From assembly GCA_037129925.1 (NCBI GenBank), contig JBAXTZ010000005.1, positions 30,578 through 94,577 of the forward strand: a DNA stretch of 64,000 nt, read 5' to 3'. The notes beneath the pieces are model-generated. The model had not been told where the DNA came from. It was given only the letters and a program-made list of their open reading frames with translations, and searched no databases. Positions within the stretch are counted from its first letter, which is position 1. The number at the start of each line of letters is the position of its first letter. The position numbers and the translations under genes were made by a program. Shown here in pieces: positions 53,301 through 61,271 of the stretch. Origin of the DNA: JBAXTZ01 sp037129925 (GTDB lineage Bacteria > Bacillota > Negativicutes > JBAXTZ01).

Positions 53301-56300
53301 TGCGATTACATCGGTCAATCCGACCACAGTTACAGTTGCCAAAAATCAAACTATCGGCTCGTACGTTACACTGGCAAAAGGCACGATTACCGGCACAATT
53401 AGCGGCACGACCGCGACTGGTGTTGTCGCAACACTGGATGGCGCTGTAATCACTCCGGTATGGAGCGGCTTGAACTACACGATTGCCAACGTAGCGATGG
53501 GAACCCATACGTTAGTTTTATCTAAACCAACATACACCGCAGCCCCGGCAACGCAATCGGTTAACATTGCAAACGCGACAGCGGTAGCCGCAACTCCTGT
53601 TGTATTTACTCTGACACCGACTACAGGAATAGTATCCGGCACAGTCACTAATGCCGCTGGCACAGGTATCGTCGGTGTCACAGTGGCCATAACCAACGCA
53701 GCCGATCCGCTACACCCGCTTCAAGCAACAACGGGTGCCAACGGAGCCTATACCTTTATCAACGTAATCCCGGGAACATACGCAATCGGTGCAACTGCGA
53801 CCGGATACATACCATATGTCAACACGACCCCGTTCGCAGTCGCAGCCAATACAACTGTGAATAGAACATTTGCGATGACCGCGAATGTCGGCACAATCAC
53901 GGGTTCAGTTACCGGACCGGCCGGTTTCAGCACTACTGGAATAATAGCAACAGTTGCTGGAGTACCAGTCACTCCAGTGTGGAATGGCTTGAACTATACA
54001 ATAGCCAACGTAGCTTATGGAACCAAGTCGGTGGTATTTACTAAGCCGTTATATACAGCAAATCCATTGACGCAGAATGTTGCGGTACCGGCCGGAGGGT
54101 CGGTAGTAGCAACGACTGTCGCGTTTACCTTGACTCCGACTACTGGAATAGTATCCGGTATAGTTACGAATGCCAGCGGCGCAGGCATTGTTGGCGCGAC
54201 GGTAGCAATTACCAGCGCAGCCGATCCGCTGCACCCGCTTCAAGCAACAACCGGTGCCAACGGAGCCTATACGTTTACTAGCGTGACCCCAGGCACTTAT
54301 GTAATCGGCGCAACGGCGACCGGTTATCAAGCGTATGTTAATACTACGCCGTTCGCAGTCGCGGCTGACGTGACGGTAACTAAGAGTTTCGCAATGACCG
54401 CAAACCCGACAACCGGCACGGTATCCGGTATAGTTACTAACGCCAGCGGCGCAGGAATTGTTGGCGCGACGGTAGCAATTACCAGCGCAGCCGATCCGCT
54501 ACACCCACTTCAAGCAACAACAGGTGCCAACGGAGCCTATACGTTTACTAGCGTGACCCCTGGTAATTATGTAATCGGAGCAACGGCGACCGGTTATCAA
54601 GCGTATGTTAATACTACGCCGTTCGCAGTCGCGGCTGGCGTGACGGTAACTAAGAGTTTCGCAATGACCGCTAACCCGACAACCGGCACGGTATCCGGTA
54701 TAGTTACGAATGCCAGCGGCGCAGGTATAGTGGGCGCGACTGTAGTCCTTGCAGTTCCTGATAGCCCGATTGAAGACTGGTTGTACACAACAACCGCTGC
54801 AGGAGGAACTTATACCTTTAATAGTGTGATTCCAGCAACTTACATGATAGCGGCGCAAATGTCTGGTTATAGCGATTATGTTTCGACACCTTTTGTAGTC
54901 GCAGCAAATACAATTGTGACTAGGAGTTTCGCGATGACCGCAGCGGTCACTCTGAGCGGAACCGTTCTAGATCAGTCTAACGCTCCGCTCGCCGGCGTTA
55001 CGGTGACGATTCAGTATAAGACTGCCACAACTAACGCTCAAGGCGTGTACACCTTTGATGCCGCGGCCGGTCTAACAAAGACCGACTACTATGGCGTGCC
55101 AATCAGTTTTACTAAAAACGGCTATACCGAAAGTTATCGGCAGGTTATTGTCTTAAACTACGGCGCAAATACCTGCAATCAATCGATGACAGCGAACCCG
55201 ACTACTGGCACGGTTTCGGGAGTAGTTACTTCAGGAACTGGTGGCGTCGGCATAGTTGGCGCGACAGTGGCAATAACCAATACCGCCGATCCAGCGCATC
55301 CTCTGACAACCACCACAACTACAGGGGGAAACTATACAATCAGTAGCGTGACCCCAGGAAATTATATGATCGGCGCAACTGCGACCGGTTATCAAGCGTA
55401 TGTAAACACTACACCGTTCGCAGTAGCGGCTGGTGCAACGGCGACCCAGAGTTTCGCGATGACACCAACTGCACCGACAACGGGCGGTATTACTGGAGCC
55501 ATCAGCGGCGCTGACGGCACTAGCGGTACGGTCTTAGTAAAAGTCGACGATGTCGCACCGGCGGCGGGAACGCTTTCTTGGACCAGTGCAACTAATTATA
55601 CAATAACCAGCCTGACCCCTGGTCCTCATACCGTGGCGATGACCAAGAGTGGCTATAATGTCAGCCCAACATCGCAGTCGATAACGGTTGTTGCTGGTGT
55701 GAATACTCAAGCCGGACAAACTTTTGCGTTTACGTTAACTCCGTCGCAAATTATCATAAACGGACTAGGAACGGGTGGCGCTTCTTATGACTACGTGGTT
55801 TTGGTCGATAACAATGATAATATTGTCAGCGCAGAAGTTCCCTATAATGCAACACAAATGATTTTGCCTGCTCCAAGTAGCGGTTCGTACTATGTAATGG
55901 CGCATAGTCCAAGTGGATGGCTAGGTCCATATTACGAATTAATACAGCCTTCTGATATGGCCGCGGGGGGCGCAGTTCAAGTTGCCACGAGAACGGCTCC
56001 TTACACAACTCTAGTACCAGCATCGCAAATTGCTAATCAAATACAGATTGGTACGACTGCTGTCGGAGTTCCAGTTACAATGGGAGGTTATACGAGTACT
56101 GCCTTAGGAAAAGCAAATATATTTGGGTTGCCATTCGCCAAATTTTTCAAAATGCCGACCGGAGGCACGGCGACTATAAACGCTCCTACTCAATATGCCG
56201 CTGGTCCGGCGCATACTATGGATTATTCAAAAATAGCCAGTCAAGGTCGTGCGTGGAATCTGCCGTCTTGGATTGATGGAAAAGCCACAGTAGGCGGGTA

Positions 56301-56532
56301 TAATATTCCCGGTGCCAATATCTCGCTCATCGATAGCACCGGAGCAACTGTATATACAACAACCACGGATAGTTCAGGTAATTATCACTTACCCGGCATA
56401 ATTATGCCAGGGTATACTTCTCAAGCACAACAGACATACACTGTCAGGATTTCCTATGCAACTTACAACAAGGATATCTCACAATATGTCGAAAATGTGA
56501 ATACCGGCTACACCGTCAATTTCGTTTTCTAG
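50332..56532 (+). CDS. Inverse autotransporter adhesin (intimin/invasin-like), 2066 residues
   Basis: A signal peptide (to about 27) is followed by a 12-stranded barrel region (about 45-310) ending in the hallmark VQRNNTITVEQ. The C-terminal passenger is made of Ig-like and carboxypeptidase-regulatory-like domains rich in Thr, Ala and Val. It includes near-identical 90-residue units starting about residue 1274, 1364 and 1454, and related units near 1101 and 1628 (SGIVTNASGAGIVGATVAI). The barrel anchors it in the outer membrane with the passenger outside. ATG follows gaggag. There is no LysM domain. It is the sole large adhesin here. Confidence 0.88.
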   Translation: MQNYRNSLTWLLLVVFLFAQVLPVTAAGTQYQDPNANATPQTPSFANNSGSAVLSTADQLSNYYLTQYKNSYDWDWLRTTNINFSAFSGNTPQWNINTFQPFGFSDDQGKFMFNSLESMKSLDRFGFLQAQYGTGNNTFNLGLGYRTMNAKHSKLYGFNLFYDVQASIQGIGGYNPSGAHQRLGAGFEYFAGSVETRLNGYYGVSSDVQVSSVNTSNIATFQHVAPGLDLSVGTDFSFWNAPWFKLTATGNYYAQTQCGTINGYNGSALNANLTAQLQVTPQLSINGGGTVGNGGQSNGNIGFQFNLLAPPTPALFMADPTTNKLAETDISYKMLQQVQRNNTITVEQYDKNVGNLQSVNFAFVDEFGDPLAGADVTATVTSVTGVVSANTFSAVTNSLGIANFNLPAGAAGTLLAQTGVATMASTYNLKTVPTPPAKTFDLSNFGKQAIDKAAFDVAAAAAGIDPATATIGTSNAGNGVPGNTVKVAQLPVKNGNYVMNGMPNGTFPTFDINAAGNFTQFAANLPSANPAAPVDPVALAAALNGPSSTSLNLSAKFTNGNLAKGTKVIQITANDYANMQVIGSQVLDSGTLTIPAAKITIPQIPGITTVNVTITSQYKDQPMIAQPATLTLSKQNTINLVMGSEPPAPGTGKITVAAVSINGTPVTTSKQIGFYDIYGNISEIKTFIPGATGGTVEFNGLTEGVYMMAVFNSTTRTPEAIDIYPVPIEVGSNVNYPIVANSTGAYDVNITGLPVGTTGAVTISNKTLPQIVDVVVPFTTKAVTETVTVSGMPLQTKSLISVASAGYAQQTFYNQSVHSATVHEQINVPMATTTVGTVVVNPVWPPGSTPRGGKAVLTETTNPNNQTLVYFADPTICKFPAVPANKAYNVDVFVPGTTIPQVTTDVITEGATATLAPQVTQADTGNITVNFSGMQDSNNTTTIGTVTLTSSDGQTTYDEGQFYHNTTLTFTNVPTGNVVITTALVDGSAYAITSVNPTTVTVAKNQTIGSYVTLAKGTITGTISGTTATGVVATLDGAVITPVWSGLNYTIANVAMGTHTLVLSKPTYTAAPATQSVNIANATAVAATPVVFTLTPTTGIVSGTVTNAAGTGIVGVTVAITNAADPLHPLQATTGANGAYTFINVIPGTYAIGATATGYIPYVNTTPFAVAANTTVNRTFAMTANVGTITGSVTGPAGFSTTGIIATVAGVPVTPVWNGLNYTIANVAYGTKSVVFTKPLYTANPLTQNVAVPAGGSVVATTVAFTLTPTTGIVSGIVTNASGAGIVGATVAITSAADPLHPLQATTGANGAYTFTSVTPGTYVIGATATGYQAYVNTTPFAVAADVTVTKSFAMTANPTTGTVSGIVTNASGAGIVGATVAITSAADPLHPLQATTGANGAYTFTSVTPGNYVIGATATGYQAYVNTTPFAVAAGVTVTKSFAMTANPTTGTVSGIVTNASGAGIVGATVVLAVPDSPIEDWLYTTTAAGGTYTFNSVIPATYMIAAQMSGYSDYVSTPFVVAANTIVTRSFAMTAAVTLSGTVLDQSNAPLAGVTVTIQYKTATTNAQGVYTFDAAAGLTKTDYYGVPISFTKNGYTESYRQVIVLNYGANTCNQSMTANPTTGTVSGVVTSGTGGVGIVGATVAITNTADPAHPLTTTTTTGGNYTISSVTPGNYMIGATATGYQAYVNTTPFAVAAGATATQSFAMTPTAPTTGGITGAISGADGTSGTVLVKVDDVAPAAGTLSWTSATNYTITSLTPGPHTVAMTKSGYNVSPTSQSITVVAGVNTQAGQTFAFTLTPSQIIINGLGTGGASYDYVVLVDNNDNIVSAEVPYNATQMILPAPSSGSYYVMAHSPSGWLGPYYELIQPSDMAAGGAVQVATRTAPYTTLVPASQIANQIQIGTTAVGVPVTMGGYTSTALGKANIFGLPFAKFFKMPTGGTATINAPTQYAAGPAHTMDYSKIASQGRAWNLPSWIDGKATVGGYNIPGANISLIDSTGATVYTTTTDSSGNYHLPGIIMPGYTSQAQQTYTVRISYATYNKDISQYVENVNTGYTVNFVF
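53632..54960 (+). repeat. 270-bp tandem repeats in the adhesin passenger
   Basis: Units start with gtatccgg at 54151, 54421 and 54691, exactly 270 bp apart; the first two are nearly identical at DNA level, while the third diverges after about 60 bp. A related unit starts at 53632. The high identity suggests recent duplication and potential length variation by recombination. Confidence 0.85.
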
Positions 56533-56604
56533 AAGAAAGTTAGACTAAATTTTCTCGAGCACGCTTAAACTACTTTCGATTTCTGGATAATGGCAATTGC
56601 TAAT

Positions 56605-56657
56605 CCAAAAGAGTCATGGAGAAAGACAAACTTTCTTCAGGGCTCTTTTGGTTTTTA
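56605..56657 (+). terminator. Terminator of the adhesin gene
   Basis: CCAAAAGAG (56605-56613) pairs with CTCTTTTGG (56643-56651), with an inner GAGAAAG/CTTTCTTC pairing, followed by a T-run. Confidence 0.9.
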
Positions 56658-56698
56658 GCAATCTTTTTTTTATTGTACTGTGAACAAACCATTGATTG

Positions 56699-56707
56699 TG
56701 TTATAAT
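56699..56707 (+). promoter_or_regulatory. Extended -10 promoter of the peptide transporter
   Basis: TGtTATAAT at 56699-56707 lies 40 bp before the start codon; no strong -35 box is seen, consistent with an extended -10 promoter. Confidence 0.65.
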
Positions 56708-56747
56708 TTTCCTATGTATCAAAAATAAAATATGAATGGAGAAAACG

Positions 56748-58229
56748 ATGGCAACTGCAGCAACGCCTGTAGCGGGCAAAAACAACAAAACCAAAGCCTT
56801 TTCGGTAATTTTCTTCCTCGAATTTTGGGAGCGGTTTGGCTATTATGGCCTGATGGCCATTCTCACCCTGTTCTTCGTGCAGTCACTGCACATGACCGAT
56901 GCCGAGTCGTTCGCGACTTATGGCGCTTTCAGCGCATTGTGCTATGGTTTGATTGCAGTCGGCGGATTTATCGGCGACAAATATCTTGGCACCAAGCGTA
57001 CCATTGTATTGGGCGCGGTAACTTTGGCAATCGGCTATTTCTTGATGTCCTTTGCTGGTGAAAGCCGACTGATGGTGTTTACCGGGTTGGCAACCATTGC
57101 CGTTGGTAATGGATTTTTCAAAGCCAATCCTTCGAGTATGGTTTCCAAAATCTATGCCGGCGACCCGGCTAAGGTCGAAAGCGCGTTCACGCTGTATTAT
57201 ATGGCGATTAACGTTGGTTCGTTTATCTCGATGCTGATTACGCCGTGGACGTCGGCAGCATATAGTCACGGTGTCAGTTATATGATCTGCGCGTTGGGCA
57301 TGGTTGGCGCGTTGTTGATTTTCGTTGGTGGATATGGTTTGTTAAAGAGCTATGATTCACCGGTCGGGTTTACCCCGTTCAATATGGGTCGGTTGCTTAT
57401 GACCATTGTCGGCGGTGTCGTGGCGGTTGCCATCTGCACCTTCTTGTTATCCAATCGTTCATATTGTAACTGGTTGGTTGCGCTAGTTGGTATCGTGGCA
57501 GTGCTATACTTTCTCAAAGAAATTATTAGCAGTCGCGGCGTTGAGCAACGTAAAATGATTGTGGCGCTGGTATTAATCGTCGAAGCGGTAATCTTCTTTA
57601 CTCTCTACAACCAAATGCCGACTTCGATTAACTTTTTCTCGATTCGTAATACCAATCACGCCATTCTGGGTGGATTGATAACGATGGATCCGTTGCAGTT
57701 CCAATCTTTCAATCCGTTCTGGGTTGTGGCGCTTAGTCCGATACTGGCTTGGGTTTATACTCATGCTGGCAAAACCGGCTCCAATATTTCGATGCCTTGG
57801 AAATTTACTTGGGGAATGTTGCTGTGCAGCTGCGCCTTCCTGATTCTTTCCGTCAGTTCCTGGTTTGCCAAAGACGGAATTGTTTCTGGTGACTGGGTGT
57901 TTGGCAGTTATTTCTTTCAAAGTTTTGGCGAGTTGCTAATCAGCGGCTTGGGCTTGGCGATGGTCGCTCAATTAGTTCCCGAGCGGATGCAAGGGTTCAT
58001 CATGGGCGTGTGGTTCTTGTCGAATACCGCGGCGTCCATTCTTGGCGGTTTAGTCGCCGGGCTTACCAACGTACCTGAGGGCATAACCGATCCGGTATCG
58101 ATACTGGCAATCTATGTTGGCGTGTTCAATAACATCGGTTTTGTAACCTTGGCAATCACAGTTGTTATGGCATTGTTTGCCGGCAAGCTTACCAAACTTA
58201 TCCAAGCCCGGGCTACTGACTCGAAATAA
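56748..58229 (+). CDS. POT-family peptide:H+ symporter (DtpT-like)
   Basis: The protein is 493 residues from ATG 56748 (ggag; ATG 56736 lies before this site). The first helix has FFLEFWERFGYYGL, containing the ExxER motif of proton-coupled oligopeptide transporters, and GGFIGDKYLGTKRTI is the MFS motif. About fourteen helices are seen. It imports di- and tripeptides with protons. Confidence 0.9.
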   Translation: MATAATPVAGKNNKTKAFSVIFFLEFWERFGYYGLMAILTLFFVQSLHMTDAESFATYGAFSALCYGLIAVGGFIGDKYLGTKRTIVLGAVTLAIGYFLMSFAGESRLMVFTGLATIAVGNGFFKANPSSMVSKIYAGDPAKVESAFTLYYMAINVGSFISMLITPWTSAAYSHGVSYMICALGMVGALLIFVGGYGLLKSYDSPVGFTPFNMGRLLMTIVGGVVAVAICTFLLSNRSYCNWLVALVGIVAVLYFLKEIISSRGVEQRKMIVALVLIVEAVIFFTLYNQMPTSINFFSIRNTNHAILGGLITMDPLQFQSFNPFWVVALSPILAWVYTHAGKTGSNISMPWKFTWGMLLCSCAFLILSVSSWFAKDGIVSGDWVFGSYFFQSFGELLISGLGLAMVAQLVPERMQGFIMGVWFLSNTAASILGGLVAGLTNVPEGITDPVSILAIYVGVFNNIGFVTLAITVVMALFAGKLTKLIQARATDSK

Positions 58230-58247
58230 ATAGAAATTAACTTTTAT

Positions 58248-58286
58248 AAAAAAGCGTATCTGCCTGGCGGCGGCTGCGCTTTTTTT
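58248..58286 (+). terminator. Terminator of the peptide transporter
   Basis: AAAAAAGCG (58248-58256) and CGCTTTTTT (58277-58285) form the stem base and T-run. Confidence 0.75.
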
Positions 58287-58390
58287 GTCGCGCTGGTCAG
58301 CCTCTGGTCAGACGGGCTTGGTATAATTAATCCAGAGCTACAGACTGCTAACGTCGCAAAAGATACTGTTAGAATTTTGTCAGCGCTGTG

Positions 58391-58399
58391 TGTTATAAT
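58391..58399 (+). promoter_or_regulatory. Extended -10 promoter of the reverse rubrerythrin gene
   Basis: TGtTATAAT at 58391-58399 lies 33 bp before the ATG, which has aaggag. Confidence 0.65.
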
Positions 58400-58432
58400 A
58401 AATATATCAAATATCGATAAGGAGTATTAATT

Positions 58433-58984
58433 ATGAAAAAATTTGTATGTACTGTATGTGGTTATGTTCACGAGGGAATGGAAGCTCCGGACTTTTGTCC
58501 GCAATGTAAAGCCCCTAAATCAAAATTTGTCGAGCAATCAACAACGGAGATGGCTTGGGCTGATGAGCATCGAATTGGCGTTGCCAAAGACGTAGACGCT
58601 GAAATATTAGAAGGTTTGCGTCAAAATTTCACAGGAGAATGCACTGAAGTTGGTATGTATTTGGCGATGAGCCGTCAAGCCGATCGCGAAGGGTATCCGG
58701 AAATTGCTGAAGCTTACAAGCGTATCGCTTTTGAAGAAGCCGAACACGCTGCAAAATTCGCCGAAATGCTTGGCGAAGTGTTGGTGCCTTCAACTAAAGC
58801 CAATCTTGAAGCCCGCGTTGCTGCCGAGCATGGCGCTTGCCAAGGCAAGAAGAACATCGCGACCCGCGCCAAACAACTTAATCTTGACGCAATTCACGAC
58901 ACTGTTCATGAAATGTGTAAAGACGAAGCTCGTCACGGTATGGCGTTCAAAGGTTTGTTGGAAAGACATTTCGGCAATAAATAA
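58433..58984 (+). CDS. Reverse rubrerythrin (rubredoxin-ferritin-like diiron)
   Basis: This 183-residue protein has an N-terminal rubredoxin-like domain with CxxC pairs (C6/C9 and C22/C25) before the ferritin-like diiron domain (about 40-183), whose metal ligands are supplied by ECTEVG, EEAEHA and KDEARHG helices. This domain order is the reverse of classical rubrerythrin. It reduces peroxide in anaerobes with NAD(P)H-derived electrons. It fits an obligate anaerobe, as does the hydrogenase. Confidence 0.9.
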   Translation: MKKFVCTVCGYVHEGMEAPDFCPQCKAPKSKFVEQSTTEMAWADEHRIGVAKDVDAEILEGLRQNFTGECTEVGMYLAMSRQADREGYPEIAEAYKRIAFEEAEHAAKFAEMLGEVLVPSTKANLEARVAAEHGACQGKKNIATRAKQLNLDAIHDTVHEMCKDEARHGMAFKGLLERHFGNK

Positions 58985-58987
58985 TAA

Positions 58988-59011
58988 GTAGGGGCGATTC
59001 ACGAATCGCCC
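58988..59011 (+). repeat. GTAGGGGC-headed hairpin element
   Basis: The 24-bp element begins GTAGGGGCGATTC and closes GAATCGCCC, a near-perfect hairpin, 3 bp after the rubrerythrin stop. Confidence 0.9.
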
Positions 59012-59027
59012 GAATTACCACATAAAT

Positions 59028-59060
59028 AAAAGCCCTCTTGCGATAGAGGGCTTTTATTTT
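59028..59060 (+). terminator. Terminator of the reverse rubrerythrin gene
   Basis: A perfect 11-bp stem, AAAAGCCCTCT (59028-59038) with AGAGGGCTTTT (59045-59055), is followed by attttc. Confidence 0.92.
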
Positions 59061-59083
59061 CAAAAAATTTATTTGAGGTGGAT

Positions 59084-59731
59084 ATGCAAGGTTTGACGAT
59101 TTTGGGAATGCCCTGGACCGAATTGGTCGGGATACTGGCATCGGTGCTGGTTCTTGTTTCTTTCTTAACTACGCAGCAACTGCGGTTGCGGATGATTAAC
59201 CTGGTAGGTTGTGCTACCTGGGTTACCTATGGACTACTCATCGGCGCTTTCTCGGTATGGTTCATGAATTTGTTGGTCGGAATAATTCAGATAAGATTTT
59301 TGGTACAGTACTTTTCGGAAAAATACCGGTTTTGGTTTGTAAATTGTCAAAAAGACGACGGCTTGCTAAATGTTTTCATTGATACCAATTTTCCGGACAT
59401 TCACGTAGTTCAACCGGGATTTTTGAAAAAAGAGATTCACGAGGGCGCAAAATGTTTTTATATTACCCGGGAGAACGAAATCGCCGGCGCATTTATTTTG
59501 AATCCGGTTGCGGGCGCAGTCGACAGTTATGACCCGATTCTCTGGTACATGACCAAGAAATTCCGCGATCATAATATTGGCAAAGATATTTATGAGGAAA
59601 CCAAACTGTATTTTGAGCAACACAGCATCAGACATATTGTTGCCAAAAACGACACCGAGCGTTACAACCAATACCTGATTCAAAGTGGTTATGTATTTGA
59701 TGCCGAAAACAAGGAGTACTTTCTTCAGTAA
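59084..59731 (+). CDS. YgjV-like membrane domain fused to a GNAT-like domain
   Basis: The product is 215 residues from ATG 59084 (ttgaggtgg; GTG 59078 lies within that site). Residues 1-80 form three or four helices resembling the YgjV inner-membrane family (SVLVLVSFLTTQQLRLRMINL). Residues about 95-215 resemble a GNAT acetyltransferase, with FYITRENEIAGAFILNP and KDIYEETKLYFEQHSIRHIVAK. The acyl acceptor and function are unknown. The fusion could place an acetyltransferase at the membrane; both halves are identified from sequence pattern alone. Confidence 0.6.
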   Translation: MQGLTILGMPWTELVGILASVLVLVSFLTTQQLRLRMINLVGCATWVTYGLLIGAFSVWFMNLLVGIIQIRFLVQYFSEKYRFWFVNCQKDDGLLNVFIDTNFPDIHVVQPGFLKKEIHEGAKCFYITRENEIAGAFILNPVAGAVDSYDPILWYMTKKFRDHNIGKDIYEETKLYFEQHSIRHIVAKNDTERYNQYLIQSGYVFDAENKEYFLQ

Positions 59732-59805
59732 TTTGATTGCCTATCCAATGTACATAACGAACAAATCGAACATTAAAAATATATCATAAAGAGAGGATTA
59801 GCACT

Positions 59806-61122
59806 ATGAGTGTAAAACAAACTGCAATTCGCGGCACAGTTGCCCGTTTCAAGAAAAATCCGTTTTTTGCCGGACCGGACTATGCTTTTGACATTATCGA
59901 AGATGCGATTATCGTCGTGGAAAACGGCAAGATTGCAGCGCTCGATACTGCCGACAAAATCGTTGCTACCTCAACACTAAGTGCCGACACCGTTGTCGAG
60001 CGCTATAATGACGCGGTTATTATCCCCGGTTTTATTGACAGCCATGTGCACGCTGCACAAATTGACATAGCCGCGGCTTATGGTGCGAAGCTGCTGGATT
60101 GGTTGAACAAGTACACCTTCCCCGGGGAAATGCGGCTAAAGGATGCCGACTATGGGCGGATAATCGCGGATAAATTTGTTGGCGAATGCGCCCGGAACGG
60201 TATAACTTGTCCGGTAGCTTTTGCTACCAGCTACGAGTCCTTTACCGATACCTTATTCGCGGCGGCCGAGGCGAAAAACCTGCGGATAATCGCCGGTTCG
60301 GTGTTTATGAATCGCAACGTCCCGGACGGGTTGGCAGTTGACTGCCAAGAAAACTATGCTGCGAGCCAACGACTGATTGACAAGTGGCACGGCCGGGGGC
60401 GCGCGCAGTACTCGGTTATTGACCGCTTTGCCATTACCAGTACCCATGAAGAGATGGAGGCTGTCAGTTCGCTGTATGCTGTAAACAAAAAGCGCGGGGT
60501 GTATTTCCACACTCATCTGAGCGAAAATATCGATGAAGTGGCATTCGCCAAGTCATTATTCCCGGAACGCGCCAGCTATTTAGACATTTATGACCATTAC
60601 GGTCTGGTGGATGAACGCAGCATTTTTGCGCATTGCATTCATTTGACTGAAGCTGAAATTAAGCGGCTTGCCGAAGCCAAGTCGATATTGGCGCATTCGC
60701 CGGAATCCAACTTGTTCCTCGGCAGCGGGTTTATGGATGTCAAGGGCTACGTTGCTAAGGGGTTGAAGGTCAATCTCGCCAGCGATTTTGGTGCGGGCAA
60801 CCGGGTTTCAATGTTGCGGGCAATGGATGCCGCCTACAAAACCGCCTTGGTGCACAACTTCTCCTTGCATCCGGCCTATGCGTACTATTTAGCAACTGCC
60901 GGGGCGGCTGAAAATCTTGGGATTGGCGCTGAAACCGGTAATTTGCAAGTCGGGCAGGATGCCGACATCGTAGTGCTGGACAACAAGGCAACCGAGATGG
61001 TGCAGTGGCGAACCGCGCAGTGTGAAAACGCTGTCGAACAGTTGTTTATCCATATGATCCTCGGCGACGACCGGTCGATTGCCGCGACATATAACGGCGG
61101 CTTCAAGGCCTACGCCAAATAA
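59806..61122 (+). CDS. guaD: Guanine deaminase
   Basis: This 438-residue amidohydrolase converts guanine to xanthine. The metal site motif SHVHAAQ, HTHLSEN, and the late DFGAGNRVSM are typical of guanine deaminases, as is the overall length. The ATG follows gagagga. It is close to the purine permease gene, 1.2 kb downstream, and works with adenine deaminase at 24.6 kb in purine salvage or nitrogen supply. Confidence 0.92.
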   Translation: MSVKQTAIRGTVARFKKNPFFAGPDYAFDIIEDAIIVVENGKIAALDTADKIVATSTLSADTVVERYNDAVIIPGFIDSHVHAAQIDIAAAYGAKLLDWLNKYTFPGEMRLKDADYGRIIADKFVGECARNGITCPVAFATSYESFTDTLFAAAEAKNLRIIAGSVFMNRNVPDGLAVDCQENYAASQRLIDKWHGRGRAQYSVIDRFAITSTHEEMEAVSSLYAVNKKRGVYFHTHLSENIDEVAFAKSLFPERASYLDIYDHYGLVDERSIFAHCIHLTEAEIKRLAEAKSILAHSPESNLFLGSGFMDVKGYVAKGLKVNLASDFGAGNRVSMLRAMDAAYKTALVHNFSLHPAYAYYLATAGAAENLGIGAETGNLQVGQDADIVVLDNKATEMVQWRTAQCENAVEQLFIHMILGDDRSIAATYNGGFKAYAK

Positions 61123-61144
61123 TATTAGCAGAAAATAGCAAAAT

Positions 61145-61187
61145 AAACGGGAACGCGGAGTAAACTCCGGTGTTCCCGTTTTGTTTT
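61145..61187 (+). terminator. Terminator of guaD
   Basis: AAACGGGAAC (61145-61154) pairs with GTTCCCGTTT (61172-61181), with an inner CGGAG/CTCCG, then T residues. Confidence 0.9.
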
Positions 61188-61225
61188 GCTATTCCACCCG
61201 GGGCGATTGTTTTACAGAATACTTG

Positions 61226-61234
61226 TGCTATAAT
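61226..61234 (+). promoter_or_regulatory. Extended -10 promoter of the HAD gene
   Basis: TGcTATAAT lies at 61226-61234, 37 bp before the TTG start of the HAD phosphatase gene. Confidence 0.65.
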
Positions 61235-61271
61235 TTTTGATGTAGTTTTTTATAAAAGGGAGGAGCGAATT

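Noticed and set aside
50544..56023. Long minus-strand frames under the adhesin gene
   Set aside because: Low-complexity repetitive coding sequence of the plus strand keeps the reverse frames open; no starts or domains are plausible.
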